Positions 21,615 to 34,563 of a DNA stretch of 64,000 nucleotides are shown in pieces. The stretch lies in NCBI GenBank assembly GCA_030437565.1, contig CP129291.1, positions 1,364,001 through 1,428,000 on the forward strand, written 5' to 3'. A program made the position numbers and the translations under genes. Source of the stretch: Terrilactibacillus sp. S3-3 (lineage in GTDB: Bacteria; Bacillota; Bacilli; Bacillales; Sporolactobacillaceae). Every line of letters starts with the position of its first letter. Within the stretch, counting starts at the first letter, position 1. The notes below the pieces were generated by a model. The model ran no database searches, had not been told where the DNA came from, and saw only the letters and a program-made list of their open reading frames with translations.

Positions 21615-22556
21615 TTGTCAGAGCGCCACTTATACACGATTAATTTGGAATGGGACAATTCAAATGAAGCGTTCGCCCTGTTTGGCCCGGGGGATGCGAA
21701 CTTGAAGATCATCGAGAAAACAATGGATATCTCGATCGTTACCCGGGGAGGGGCGATCAATGTTTTCGGCGGCGAGTGAAGAGACAGCCAAAACGTTGAA
21801 CAGGTTTTGACTGCGCTTCTGAAGCTGATTCACCAGGGTGTTTCAATAACCGAGCGGGATGTCGTATACGCGCTCAAATTGGCGGAAGAGGGACTGCTTG
21901 ACGAGCTTGGCGAACTGTACGACACTGAAATCACAACGAATGCCAAAGGAAAGCCGATCCGGATAAAAACACTCGGACAGCGGCGTTATGTTGAGGCCAT
22001 GAAAAAACAGGACATGGTGTTTGCAATTGGTCCGGCGGGAACCGGAAAAACCTATCTTGCCGTCGTCATGGCTGTCACCGCACTGAAAGCGGGCAAAATC
22101 AAACGGCTTGTTCTGACAAGACCCGCTGTTGAGGCAGGGGAAAGCCTCGGATTTTTGCCGGGCGATTTGAAGGAAAAGGTTGATCCGTATTTGCGTCCTT
22201 TATATGATGCCCTTCACGATGTCTTGGGGGCCGAGCATACCTTGCGGCTGATTGAGAGGGGAACGATTGAAATCGCTCCGCTTGCGTATATGAGGGGCAG
22301 GACGCTTGAAGACGCGTATGTGATTCTCGATGAAGCGCAAAATACAACACCGGAACAAATGAAAATGTTCTTGACACGTCTTGGTTTCGGCTCCAAAATG
22401 ATCATAACCGGAGACGTCACGCAAGTCGATTTGCCTAAGGGGAAAAAATCAGGATTGAAATCGGCTAAGGAACTGCTTGGAAACATCAATGGCATTGCCT
22501 TTGTAGAGCTTCATCGTACAGATGTTGTCCGCCACCCGCTTGTGCAAAAAAAATAA
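21615..22556 (+). CDS. phoH: PhoH-like ATPase
   Basis: P-loop ATPase of the PhoH family. N-terminal KH-like segment (TINLEWDNSNEAFALFGPGD), conserved TLGQRRYVEAMKKQDMVF, Walker A GPAGTGKTYLA and Walker B VILDEAQN. TTG 21615 is the best start (GAGGAG 11 nt upstream). Two nearby frame breaks at about 21775 and 21793 separate the N-terminal 55 residues from the rest. Function in RNA metabolism is suggested for the family but unproven. Lies between yqfD and pgpH, as in B. subtilis. Confidence 0.9.
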
Positions 22557-22605
22557 TCGAAGCTTACGGAGACTGAGAATTCGCCGAATTTTTGGGGGCA
22601 TAAAA

Positions 22606-24751
22606 ATGAAATTGCTCGTTTTCATTGCCAATTTCAAACCATTTATTATAAAGACCTTCCCTAAATGGGGGATCTATGTCATTCTCGGCGCGGTTTTATA
22701 CAGTCTAATGGTGGGCACTGTCATGCCTAAGAACGTGAACATCCGCTTGCATGAGATCGCCAAAACCGATATTCAATCGCCGGTCGAACAGTTGATGAGC
22801 AGGCTACGGAAGCCAAAAAGCAGGAAGTTTTGGGATCAACGCCGTCTACATATGTTTATAAAAAGAATCTTGCTTTAATTCAGGTGGAGAAAGCAGGAGA
22901 TATATTTGACACAATCTTAGATGTAAAAAAGAGCGGAGAGCCGGGAGAGAATCCTTCGAAATCGGCACTCAGCGCAGCGGTGAAAGAAACGAGGCAAAAG
23001 TTGACCGGATCGACGGATGAAACGCTGGCGGACAGTACGCTGGCGACGCTCCTGCAGGCATCCGAACATCGGCTGTCCATAGCGGAAGATATCACAAGCA
23101 CAGGCATTTATGAAGCGATGAGCAATAAAGTTGGCTGGAACGATTTGCAGCGCGTGCAAGACAAGGCCTCGGCGTCTTTGCCGTCATCCGTTCTGAATGA
23201 CAGCATGAGAAGTGCCATGATTGATATTCTCCATTACACTATTGTCCCAAATTACGTTTTTGATGCGACAGCAACAAAGCGGAATAAGGAAGAAGCGGCA
23301 AACGCCGTAGGCAATGTGGAAATTCATCAGGGAGAAGTCATTGTCAAAAAAGGCGAGTTGATTACTAGAGATACAATCCGCGAATTGCGTGTTGTCGGTC
23401 TTCTGGATAACCATTTTAATATGCTGCCGTTTATCGGCCTTTTCCTGTTTACACTTTTTATCATCGTTTGGTTAATGGCTGAATTCCGTGAGCGGAAAAA
23501 AGGAAGGCGCGAGCTCAGCGGCAAACATTTGCAGATGTTCGTTGTTATTTTCATCGGCATGGCTGTGCTGATTAAGATCGGCAGTTATTTGAAATTGACC
23601 CACATTGCCGGATTGAGTTATATTGTTCCTGTTGCGCTCGGATCTTTGCTTATCCGAATGCTGATTAAAGAGCGGCTGGCCGTCGTTTTCAGTGTCCTGC
23701 TTGCTCTCGTGGGCAGCATCATCTTCGGCGCCCAGTCCAAAACGAGCATCTACGACACCACAATGGGGCTCTATCTGCTGTTTTCGGTTTGGCCGGCGCT
23801 TTGATTTTGCGCGGCAATCAGGCAAGGCCGAAAATTTTGCAGACCGGCTGTTTTATTGCCTTAATTAATATTTTAATCGTTTTTTGCCTGCTGGTGATTC
23901 AGAACAGCCCGCTGCATGTAGTGGATACCGGTATGACACTGGGATTTGCCCTGCTTTCCGGTTTCTTGTCAACCGTCTTGACAATCGGATTGATTCCGGT
24001 TTTCGAGGCATCTTTCGGGATTTTGTCGCCGATGAAATTGATTGAGTTGTCTAACCCCAATCACCCGCTTTTAAGAAAGATTCTGCTTGAAGCGCCCGGA
24101 ACGTATCATCATAGTGTCATGGTTGCCAACCTTGCCGAAAGAGCCTGCGGCGTGATTGGCGCCAATGGCCTTTTAGCCAGGGTAGCGGCTTATTATCATG
24201 ATGTCGGCAAAACAAAAAGGCCGAGATTTTTTGCTGAGAACCAGTTCGACGGCGTAAACCCTCATGATAAGATTTCGCCCCAGCTCAGCCGCACTGTGAT
24301 CATCTCTCATCCATATGATGGAGCCGATATTTTGCGTGAGTACCGTATGCCAAAGGAAATTATCGATATTGCCGAACAGCATCACGGTACGACGCTCGTG
24401 AAATATTTTTATGTGAAAGCGCAGGAGCAAAGCGAGAAACCGATTCCGGAAAGCGAGTTCCGCTACCCCGGTCCTAAAGCGCAGACGAAGGAAGCGGCGG
24501 TCGTCGAACTGGCTGACAGTATTGAAGCGGCTGTACGGGCGATGAAGAAGCCGACGCCGACAAAGATTGAAAACCTTGTGCAAAATATTTTTAATGCCCG
24601 ACTGGAAGACGGCCAGTTTGATGAGTGTGATTTGACGCTTAATGAGTTAAGATTAGTGAAAGAGTCAATCGGTGAAACACTAAACGGCGTTTTCCACTCG
24701 CGCATTGAATATCCCGATGATCTTAAGATGAAAAAGGTGAGCGAAAAATGA
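22606..24751 (+). CDS. pgpH: 7TM-HD family c-di-AMP phosphodiesterase PgpH
   Basis: Membrane phosphodiesterase that hydrolyses cyclic di-AMP. About 714 residues: N-terminal membrane anchor, extracellular 7TMR-HDED domain, seven transmembrane segments (from LPFIGLFLFTLFIIVWLMAE) and a cytoplasmic HD domain with the HHSVMVANLAERA and YYHDVGKTKRP signatures. Start ATG 22606 after TTTGGGGGCA. Frame breaks near 22800 and 23785. Its stop overlaps the ybeY start. Confidence 0.92.
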
Positions 24752-25222
24752 CATTGACCATTGATATGCATGATGAAACGGGAAAGTAAATGCTAAGCAG
24801 GAAAAGCTGGTGATTGATTTATTGGAGCATGCGGCGGGATTTCTGCAGCTTTCGGGCGAAGTTGAATTGTCCGTCACGTTTGTCGATAACCGGCGCATTC
24901 AAGAAATTAATGCCCAGTATAGAGATATTGATCGGCCCACTGATGTGATTTCTTTTGCATTGGAGGAAACGGCAGAGGATGAGGTGAAAATCGTTCGCGA
25001 AGAGGATGAGCCGAGGGTGCTCGGCGACATTATTGTTTCCATTCCCAAGGCCCGTGAACAAGCGGACAGCTACGGCCATTCTTTTGAAAGAGAACTCGGC
25101 TTTCTAGTCATTCACGGTTTACTTCATCTGCTGGGCTATGACCATATGACCAAAGCGGATGAAGAAGAGATGTTCGGACTTCAAGAAGCGATTCTCAGCG
25201 ATTATGGATTAAAAAGGCTGCC

Positions 25223-25226
<4 letters not shown>
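24748..25226 (+). CDS. ybeY: Endoribonuclease YbeY (16S rRNA maturation)
   Basis: Zinc-dependent endoribonuclease in 16S rRNA 3'-end maturation and ribosome quality control. About 158 residues. Metal site [11 protein letters not shown] (HxxxHxxxxxH) near the C-terminus; [16 protein letters not shown] upstream. Start ATG 24748 overlaps the pgpH stop (ATGA); the frame breaks at about 24788 ([13 protein letters not shown] / [12 protein letters not shown]). Confidence 0.93.
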
Positions 25227-26927
<1,701 letters not shown>

Positions 26928-27027
26928 TTCTCCGTTTTTTACCAAATTAACAATTTTTCCTTCTCATTGATCCGCCGTATTTTGCAAAACCTAAGCATGA
27001 GCAAAAATGTGTGAAAGGTGGCTTAAT

Positions 27028-27162
27028 ATGTTAGACTTAACTTGGAAAGTCTTTTGCATGACGGGAAACATTGACACCTATCTTTTGTTGAAGGAGATTG
27101 AGGTTGATGATGACGAAAAGGCAGATGAGCAGCCTGCACCGGAGGATGAATTCATGCAATAG
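27028..27162 (+). CDS. yqzL: YqzL family small protein
   Basis: 44 residues beginning MLDLTWKVFCMTGNIDTYLL, then an acidic tail ending DEFMQ. The family is a short conserved protein encoded between era and recO in bacilli, exactly as here; the function is unknown. RBS AAAGGTGG precedes ATG 27028. Too short for a normal gene-length cut-off, but position and sequence pattern both fit. Confidence 0.88.
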   Translation: MLDLTWKVFCMTGNIDTYLLLKEIEVDDDEKADEQPAPEDEFMQ

Positions 27163-27182
27163 GACGAGCATGAGAGGGAAAC

Positions 27183-27939
27183 GTGGTGACAGCTTTGATG
27201 GTGAAAGCGGAAGGGATTGTCCTTCGCACGACGGATTACGGTGAAACCAATAAAATTATCACACTCTATACGGAAAAGTCCGAATTGGACTCATGGCCCG
27301 AGGTGCGAAAAAACCGGCGAATCCATTGGCTGCAGCGAGCCAAGTCCTGTTCCACGGCCAATTTATGTTCAAGAAGGGCAGAGGGCTTGGCTCTCTTTAT
27401 CAAGCGGCTCAGATTGAAAGCTTTCGCGGAATAAAACAAGATATCAGCAAAACGGCCTATGCGGCCTTAATCGTTGAAATGGTGGACAGACTGGCGGAGG
27501 AGGGGCATCCTTCCTCCGGTCTATACCATTTGCTTATTGAAACATTGCTTGCCATGGACAAAGGGCTCGATGCCGAAGTGTTGTCGGCTATTTTTGAAGT
27601 GAAAATGATGGCGGTTGCCGGTATTGAAGCGCAATTGGATGGCTGTTTGCGGTGTGGAAGTTCAGAAGGCCCCTTCCATTTTTCGATCAATGGCGGCGGT
27701 TTTCTTTGCAAAAGATGCTGCGGGACCGATTTGTACGCCATTCGATTGTCGCACGCTGCCGAACGGCTTTTGCCGCTTTTAAACATATTAACATCAAGAG
27801 AATCGGCGACATTCATCTTAAGAAAGAAACGATCAAGGAAATCGGCACGCTGTTAACAGCCTATTATGATCATCATTCGGGCCTTCGTCTTAAGTCAAAA
27901 CGTTTTATCGATCAATTATCGGGGCTCCATTTGAGTTAA
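27183..27939 (+). CDS. recO: DNA repair protein RecO
   Basis: Recombination mediator acting with RecF/RecR to load RecA on SSB-coated DNA. About 251 residues: OB-fold N-terminus (AEGIVLRTTDYGETNKIITLYT), then a helical domain with a zinc site (CLRCGS...FLCKRCC). GTG 27183 is favoured, with GAGGG just upstream; ATG 27198 is the alternative. Frame breaks near 27290 and 27785. glyQ/glyS, which follow recO in B. subtilis, are missing. Confidence 0.92.
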
Positions 27940-27947
27940 GTGATTAT

Positions 27948-27974
27948 CACTCCTTTTTAAAAAGGGGTTTTTTG
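27948..27974 (+). terminator. Intrinsic terminator after recO
   Basis: ACTCCTTTTTAAAAAGGGGT self-complementary stem followed by T residues. Confidence 0.7.
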
Positions 27975-28046
27975 TTGGCAGATTCCGTTTAGAATAAAGT
28001 GAACCTTCCATTAGCAAAGGGTTTTCTTTCAAAGGCGGGTGATTGG

Positions 28047-28681
28047 ATGGATCTGAACGAACGACAAAAGAAAATTATTGAAATTACAAAGCAGCATGCA
28101 CCGATTACCGGTGAAAAAATTGCTGAAAAGCTGAACGTGACTCGAGCGACATTAAGACCGGACCTCGCTATCCTGACCATGGCGGGTTTTTTGGATGCCC
28201 GTCCAAGAGTGGGCTACTTCTACACGGGAAAGACACCGTCCAAACTGCTTTCGGAGCAAATTGAAAAAATGACGGTCAAAAAGATTTCCAATCTATTCCG
28301 GTTGTGGTCAAGACATCGTCATCAGCATATGATGCCATCTGTACAATGTTCTTGGAAGATGTGGGAACACTATTTGTAGTGGACGAGAACAGCCTGCTGT
28401 CCGGAGCGCTTTCCCGGAAAGACTTGCTCAGGATCGCTATTGGTAAACAGGATTTAAACACAATACCCGTTAGTGTCATTATGTCAAGAATGCCTAACAT
28501 TACATATTGTCAAAGTCATGATCTAATCATTGACGTTGCCAAGCTGTTAATTACAAGACAGATTGACGGCCTTCCGGTAGTTAAAAAAACAAAAAACGGG
28601 TTGGAAGTCATTGGACGGATCACCAAAACGAATATTGCAAAGGCTTTTGTCGAACTTGCGGAAGGCCGCCTGGATGATTAG
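28047..28681 (+). CDS. ccpN: Transcriptional repressor CcpN (HTH plus CBS domains)
   Basis: Repressor of gluconeogenic genes during growth on glucose in B. subtilis. About 210 residues: winged helix (ITGEKIAEKLNVTRATLRPDLAILTMAGFLDARPRVGYFYTG) and two CBS domains (e.g. VGTLFVVDENSLLSGALSRKDLL; QIDGLPVV). Start ATG 28047 after AAAGGCGGGTG. One frame break near 28295. Followed by ppsR, its conserved neighbour, which also acts on the PEP-pyruvate node. Confidence 0.92.
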
Positions 28682-28683
28682 AA

Positions 28684-28719
28684 ACAAGTGAACCACCGTG
28701 GTTCAATCACTTTTTTTGA
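28684..28719 (+). terminator. Intrinsic terminator after ccpN
   Basis: AAGTGA.ACCACGGTGGT-like stem (AAGTGAACCACCGTGGTTCAATCACTT) followed by seven T. The stem has a small internal mismatch. Confidence 0.75.
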
Positions 28720-28773
28720 TCTCCGCGAACGGTTATCCTTAGACATTGGCTTTGTTTGATTGGAGGAAACGGG

Positions 28774-29575
28774 ATGTTACAAGGAACTCATTTACATTGT
28801 ATCCGACTCGCTTGGCGAAACAGCAGAATCTGTTGTCCGGGCAGCAGCCAGCCAGTTTGGTAAAGTGAATGCGACAATTGAAAAATTCTCTTTTGTCCGC
28901 GATAAACAAGCGATTGATGAAATCATCCTATCAGCAAAAGAAAACCATGCCTTTGTTGTTTTCACATTGGTGATTTCGGAGCTGTATGAATATTTTGGAA
29001 AAGAAGCAACTGAAGCGGGCATTCCATTTGTTGATATTATGGGGACGATGATTCATGAAATGACGGCTTTTTTCGGAAGCCAGCCTATTGGGGAGCCGGG
29101 TTTGACCCATCAATTAGATAAGGATTATTTTAGAAAAATTGAAGCGATTGAATTTGCGGTGAAATATGACGACGGCCGCGATCCAAGAGGAATTCTTCGT
29201 GCCGATATCGTTCTCCTTGGTGTGTCCCGAACATCCAAAACGCCGCTGTCGCAATATTTAGCGCTGAGAAGATACAGGGGGCTAACGTGCCGATCGTGCC
29301 CGAAGTCGAACCTCCGGATGAGCTTTTTCAGGTTGACCCAAGAAGGTGTTTCGGGCTCCGAATTGATTCGAAACAACTGAACTCAATCCGCGTGCAGCGT
29401 CTGGCCGCGCTCGGCCTTGACGGCAGCGCAAACTATGCCAGGATGGAGCGGATTCGAACAGAACTCCAGTATTTTGAAGAAGTCGAAAAAAAAAATCGGC
29501 TGTGAAGTCATTGATGTTTCCAACAAAGCGGTCGAAGAGACCGCCAATCAAATTTTGCGTTTCCTGCAAAAATAG
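28774..29575 (+). CDS. ppsR: Pyruvate, phosphate dikinase regulatory protein (PpsR/YqfL)
   Basis: Bifunctional ADP-dependent kinase / Pi-dependent pyrophosphorylase controlling PPDK or PEP synthase. About 266 residues: IYIVSDSLGETAE at the N-terminus, EFAVKYDDGRDPRGI, P-loop-like GVSRTSKTPLSQYLA and PIVPEVEPPDELF. The start is best at ATG 28774 behind GGAGGAAACGG; it needs one base removed near 28784 to join the body, since the in-frame TTG 28760 has no RBS. Further breaks near 29280 and 29490. Stop 29573-29575. Confidence 0.92.
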
Positions 29576-29605
29576 CGGTTATGGTAAAAACCCGGCACCT
29601 GTTCG

Positions 29606-29635
29606 TTGCATTTTGTGTATTAAATGTATTATAAT
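29606..29635 (+). promoter_or_regulatory. Sigma-A-like promoter for yqxD-dnaG-sigA
   Basis: TTGCAT at 29606-29611, 18-bp spacer, perfect TATAAT at 29630-29635, about 120 bp upstream of yqxD. Confidence 0.6.
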
Positions 29636-29756
29636 TTAAATTTGTGATTAAAATAATAAAAAGCGGTTTTTTAGTAGTGGTCTTCGACAAATATCGAAAA
29701 ATTTAAACATGAATGGTTATGAAGGAATTTTATAAGTGGATCTAGAATTTATAAGT

Positions 29757-30232
29757 ATGAAGAAAAAGACCACAATATGTCGATGTCGATGCAGATGCGT
29801 GTCCGGTTAAAAATGAGATTTCGGATATCGCTGAGCAGTTTGACGTTCAGCTCTTTTTTATTGCATCCTATGCACATTATGGATCAGATCGGCAGGCAGC
29901 CTGGATTTTTGTTGACCCGGATCGCGAGGCGGCTGATCTTTATATTGTCAATCACGCCAAACGGGGGGATGTCGTCGTTACCCAGGATATGGGACTTGCA
30001 AGTTTGCTTACCAATAAAGGAAATTTTTTTTCTGCTGACTCCGCGCGGCACTGAAATAAGCGAACGGGATATCCCGAGAATTTTAGAAAGGCGCTATCTT
30101 TCTTATAAAGCGCTTGCGGCGGGCCGCAAGATCAAGGGACCAAGGCCGTTTTACTCTGCGGATCGCAAAAAATTTTCTGCCGTGTTGACAAATTTGTTAT
30201 GCCGTCTGAAACTTTGGGATATAAATGAGTAA
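29757..30232 (+). CDS. yqxD: YqxD/YaiI family protein (UPF0178)
   Basis: About 157 residues of the UPF0178 family, a PIN-like fold of unknown role. [13 protein letters not shown] near the N-terminus, [18 protein letters not shown] and [15 protein letters not shown]. Frame breaks at the A5 run after the start (29763; one A less gives [15 protein letters not shown]) and at the T run near 30030. No clear RBS. In B. subtilis yqxD also precedes dnaG. Confidence 0.87.
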
Positions 30233-30254
30233 TAAGTTGGTGGTGCATAGCATC

Positions 30255-32065
30255 ATGCGGGTGCAGGAAGAAATAATTGAAAAATACGAAAGTCCTTGGA
30301 CATCGTTGAAATCATTGGGGAATATGTTCAGTTAAAGAAACAAGGAAGAAGTTACATCGGTCTTTGCCCTTTTCACAATGAGCATACGCCCTCTTTTTCA
30401 GTGTCTGCAGATAAACAGCTTTATCACTGCTTCGGCTGCGGCGCCGGCGGAAATATTTTTACATTTATTATGGAAAGCGAAGGTTTTTCTTTTCCGGAGG
30501 CGGTAGAGTTTCTTGCCGAAAAGGCAAACATTGATTTGGGTGGAACTTTTCATCGCGAGACCAATCAAACCAGAGCGAAAGACGGCCAAAAGAAACAGCT
30601 GTTTCAAGGAATGGAACTTCTGACTAAATTTTACCATTATCTGTTGAAGAATCCAAATTATGGATCACCAGGCATGAAATATTTGCGGGAACGCGGTTTT
30701 ACCGATGATATCATTGACCGTTTTCAAATCGGCTACGCCGTGGATTCATGGGAAACGGCCACCCGTTTGCTGGAAAGAGACATGCGACATGCGAATCTTG
30801 AATTGAATTGATGGAAAAAGCGGGGCTGCTTTCAAAAAGAAGTTTCGATAACAAATTTTTTGATCGATTCCGGCACCGTATTATTTTTCCGATTTGCAAT
30901 GCAAGGGGTCAGACGGTTGCCCTTGCCGGCCGGATATTAACGGATGAAAAGCCAAAATATCTTAATACGCCTGAGTCTGATATTTTTCATAAAGGGAACC
31001 TTCTTTACGGTTATCACTTGGCCAGGCAAACGATCAAAAAAACCAATCAAGTTATTTTACTGGAAGGTTATGTGGATGTCATTAAAGCCCATCAGGCGGG
31101 GATTACGAACGCGGTGGCCTCGATGGGAACATCGCTTACGGAAGCACAGGCGGCGCTGCTTTCACGGATCGCAGGCGCAATTGTCATTTGTTATGATTCG
31201 GATGATGCCGGCATAAAGGCTAGTTTTCGTGCCGCGGATATGTTAAAGCAAAACGGCGCCGTTCTCAAGATCGCGAAGATGCCCAGGCCTGGACCCCGAT
31301 GACTACATTAAACAGTTTGGCGGAGAACGTTTCGTACATGATGTAATAGGGGCCAGCCAAACATTGATGGCTTTTAAGATGGATTATTTAAGGAGGGGAA
31401 GAAATCTTAATGATGAAGGAGATCGGTTGCGCTATATCGAAGAAGTAGTGGGTGAGATAAGCGGTCTTAACAAAGCCGTGGAGCGCGATCATTATTTAAG
31501 ATTGCTCTCTGAAGAATTCTCCATTTCCCTTGACGCATTGAAACAGCAGCAATTTCAAATGTATAAAATAGCAAAAAGACAAGAGAAGCAGACAACGCGA
31601 TCCAAGGCGTTTTCCATTACGATGAAAACCAAATTGTATCCAGCTTACGAGATGGCAGAACGCAGATTGCTCGCACATATGATGAGAAGCAGAGAAATTA
31701 CGGAACAGGTGCAGGAAGCGATCGGCGGGTCGTTCAATATTGATTTGCATCAGGCCTTGGCGGCGCATCTCTATGCGTTCTACTCTGACGATAATGTCCC
31801 GGATGAAGGCCTGTTTATTCAGTCTCTCAAAGATATCGAATTGCAGAAGAGGGCTGCGGAACTTGCCATGATGCCGGTGAATGCACAGGCGGAAGAAAGG
31901 GAAATTGAGGATTACATCGAGCAGGTCATCAGACATTCAAAAGCCTCAATGATTGAGGAAAAAAAAAAAGAAAGAAAGCAAGCCGAACAAAACAGCAATG
32001 TTGAACTGGCGGCTCGATTGTTGTCTGAAATCATCAGTATAAAGAAACAGTTAAAGAGGCGTTAG
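30255..32065 (+). CDS. dnaG: DNA primase DnaG
   Basis: Synthesises RNA primers at the replication fork. About 600 residues: zinc-binding domain ([20 protein letters not shown]), RNA polymerase/TOPRIM core ([22 protein letters not shown]) and C-terminal helicase-binding domain. Probable start ATG 30255 ([10 protein letters not shown]), with a frame break in the A run at 30281-30284 before DIVEIIGEY. Further breaks near 30800 and 31290. Directly followed by sigA: the macromolecular-synthesis operon. Confidence 0.94.
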
Positions 32066-32106
32066 ACACGTATGAGAACTATGAGTATTTGGAAGGAGGG
32101 GGTCAA

Positions 32107-33213
32107 ATGGCTGGCAAGGCAAGCAAAGCGGATCAAGAATTAACCGTTGACCAAGTGAAAGAACAGCTTTTTGAATTGGGAAAAAAACGGGGTGTTCTTT
32201 CTTACCAAGATATTGCCAACCGGTTAGCGCCATTTGATCAAGACCCTGAACAAATGGATGAATTTTACGAGCTTCTTGCCGATCAAGGCATTGATGTCGC
32301 TGAAGACATTCATGAGGACAGGTCTGATGACAAGGAAAAAGAAGAAGAGTTTGATTTAAATGATCTCAGCGTTCCCCCGGGTGTAAAAATCAATGACCCC
32401 GTGCGTATGTATCTTAAAGAAATCGGCCGGGTGGATTTGCTTTCGGCGGATGAAGAGATCGAACTTGCCAAGCGGATTGAAGCGGGTGACGAAGAGGCCA
32501 AGCGTCGGCTTGCAGAGGCCAATTTAAGACTGGTTGTCAGCATAGCCAAACGTTATGTTGGGCGAGGCATGCTGTTTCTTGATCTTATTCAGGAAGGCAA
32601 TATGGGTCTCATCAAAGCCGTTGAAAAATTCGATTACCGAAAAGGCTATAAATTCAGCACATATGCGACTTGGTGGATTCGCCAGGCCATTACAAGAGCG
32701 ATCGCCGACCAGGCAAGGACCATTCGCATTCCCGTGCACATGGTGGAAACAATCAACAAGCTGATCCGCGTTCAAAGGCAGCAATTGCAAGATTTGGGCC
32801 GAGAACCAACGCCTGAAGAAATCGGCAAGGAAATGGATCTGCCGCCCGAAAAAGTCAGAGAAATACTAAAAATAGCACAGGAGCCTGTGTCGCTTGAAAC
32901 ACCAATTGGGGAAGAAGACGATTCCCACTTAGGCGATTTCATTGAGGATCAAGATGCGCAAGCCCCATCGGATGCTGCGGCTTATGAACTGCTGAAGGAA
33001 CAGCTTGAAGATGTATTAGACACGCTCACAGACAGAGAAGAGAATGTACTGCGGTTGCGTTTCGGTCTGGACGACGGCAGAACACGGACATTGGAAGAAG
33101 TGGGCAAAGTGTTTGGTGTTACGCGAGAACGCATTCGGCAAATTGAAGCAAAAGCACTAAGAAAACTCCGGCATCCAAGCAGAAGCAAACAATTGAAAGA
33201 TTTCCTTGATTAA
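32107..33213 (+). CDS. sigA: RNA polymerase primary sigma factor SigA (RpoD)
   Basis: Housekeeping sigma factor, intact at 368 residues. Region 1.1 ([18 protein letters not shown]), region 1.2 ([12 protein letters not shown]), region 2 ([36 protein letters not shown]), region 3 and region 4 with the helix-turn-helix [18 protein letters not shown]. Start ATG 32107 behind GGAAGGAGGGGGTC. Confidence 0.98.
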   Translation: MAGKASKADQELTVDQVKEQLFELGKKRGVLSYQDIANRLAPFDQDPEQMDEFYELLADQGIDVAEDIHEDRSDDKEKEEEFDLNDLSVPPGVKINDPVRMYLKEIGRVDLLSADEEIELAKRIEAGDEEAKRRLAEANLRLVVSIAKRYVGRGMLFLDLIQEGNMGLIKAVEKFDYRKGYKFSTYATWWIRQAITRAIADQARTIRIPVHMVETINKLIRVQRQQLQDLGREPTPEEIGKEMDLPPEKVREILKIAQEPVSLETPIGEEDDSHLGDFIEDQDAQAPSDAAAYELLKEQLEDVLDTLTDREENVLRLRFGLDDGRTRTLEEVGKVFGVTRERIRQIEAKALRKLRHPSRSKQLKDFLD

Positions 33214-33233
33214 AAAATGCTCATAAGGCTTAC

Positions 33234-33262
33234 TTTCTTTCCAGGAAGTAAGCTTTTTTTTT
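33234..33262 (+). terminator. Intrinsic terminator after sigA
   Basis: GGCTTACTT.. / ..GGAAGTAAGC stem followed by nine T. Confidence 0.85.
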
Positions 33263-33400
33263 ATCCTCTAAATAAAGATCCCTTCATTGGAAGAAAATAA
33301 AGGCTTAGGCTCGGACCTGGCCGTGCATGAATTCCCGCCTGGCCAAGTTCACAATTTTAAGAGACAGGCAGCGGATCGGCAGCTGGCAGGGGCAAGCGGA

Positions 33401-33428
33401 AGAGGAATGAATCTTCCTCTTTATTTTA
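33401..33428 (+). terminator. Orphan intrinsic terminator
   Basis: AGAGGAA-TGAATC-TTCCTCT followed by TTATTTT. There is no open frame between the sigA terminator and this one, so a short RNA could end here. Confidence 0.55.
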
Positions 33429-33572
33429 CTGACTTTTGATCCGATTTGCAAATGACTTTTTGCTTATTTTTAGAATTTTTGATTAATTGACCATGTATGT
33501 AAGCGATAGATTTCCGTGATAAAATTTAAAACCCTGTATAATGAAGTATTATAATGACTATTTTACTCTATA

Positions 33573-33587
33573 TTGTAAGCGCATTCA
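33573..33587 (+). promoter_or_regulatory. cre-like CcpA operator
   Basis: TTGTAAGCGCATTCA matches the WTGNAANCGNWNNCW consensus at every fixed position. Its target gene is unclear: trmK starts 260 bp downstream. Confidence 0.5.
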
Positions 33588-33845
33588 AATGATTTGATGA
33601 TAATTTTTTTTATAATTTTTTAAAACTCTCTTAGATTCAGGCAATCCTATTGGACATTCAGGCGATGGGATGCATAAGCTGCGCCCAGGCAATTTCAGGT
33701 GATCACCATCAAGCGGCCGCAAGAGGAGCCGGCCATTTTGTACGAAACACGACTAGCAGGCTAAAAAGGTTTGCATCGTTCTCTTCACTCACTCTTGTTA
33801 AGATGGGAGTGGCAAATAAACTAAGGTTGGGGGAAGAAAGACCTT

Positions 33846-34563
33846 ATGGAGAGAATACGCTTATCCAAAAGGCTGGCACTGATTGCCTCATTTATACCGA
33901 GGGAATCGGTACTTGCCGACATCGGCTCCGATCATGCCCATCTCCCGGCCTATGCTTATCAACAAGGCTGGATAAAAAAAAAAAGCGATAGCCGGCGAGG
34001 TAAGAGAAGGCCCGTATCGGACCGCCCTGGCCACCGTCCAGGCGCTGGGGATCGGGCAGGCAATATCTGTCCGTCTGGGAGACGGGTTTCAGGTCATTGA
34101 GCGCGGAGAGGCCGATACAATTGTGATTGCGGGGATGGGCGGCGAGCTTATCAGCGAAATATTAGAACGCGGGGAGGCAAAATTAACCCGGGAAACAACG
34201 TTGATTCTTCAGCCGAACATACGGGAAGTGACTTTGCGTACATGGCTGGATCAGCACCAATGGACGATTGTTGATGAAGCGATTCGATTCTGAGGAAGAT
34301 CACCATATTTATGAAGTGATGGTGGCAAAAAAAAAAGACGGCAGCCAAGAGTGCTCCTCTATCGCTTCAGGAATTGATGATGGGGCCCGTTTTGTTGATA
34401 AAGAAACCGCCTGTTTTCTTGAAAAAATGGCATCACGAAGAGAATAAGCTGAAAAAAAAAAATTATGATGTCACTTGAACGAACCTCGCCATCCGAAGCG
34501 ATTAAAGCAAAGAAACAAGAGTGCGAACAAAAATTGGATTTGATAAAGAAGGGATTGCAGTGA
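33846..34563 (+). CDS. trmK: tRNA (adenine22-N1)-methyltransferase TrmK
   Basis: Methylates A22 of tRNA (YqfN family). About 238 residues: RLSKRLALIASFIPRESVLADIGSDHAHLPAYAYQQG at the N-terminus, the GMGGELISEILE motif and LILQPNIREV. Frame breaks at A runs near 33980, 34290, 34335 and 34460. The C-terminus (KQECEQKLDLIKKGLQ) ends at TGA 34561-34563, overlapping the yqfO GTG by 4 nt. Confidence 0.88.

Larger units (their letters stand above)
33263..33845 (+). other. Gene-free stretch between sigA and trmK
   Basis: About 580 bp with no recognised gene. It holds a hairpin terminator at 33401-33428 with no gene in front of it, an A/T-rich stretch with TATAAT-like boxes (33480-33545), a cre-like site at 33573, and a short open frame (33650 on) reading MGCISCAQAISGDH. 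In B. subtilis cccA (cytochrome c550) lies here; the CISC motif might be a decayed remnant but lacks the heme-binding CxxCH. Confidence 0.4.

Noticed and set aside
33650-33991. Open frame running into trmK
   Set aside because: It overlaps the well-supported trmK in another frame and has no RBS; only the CISC fragment is kept as a possible cccA relic.
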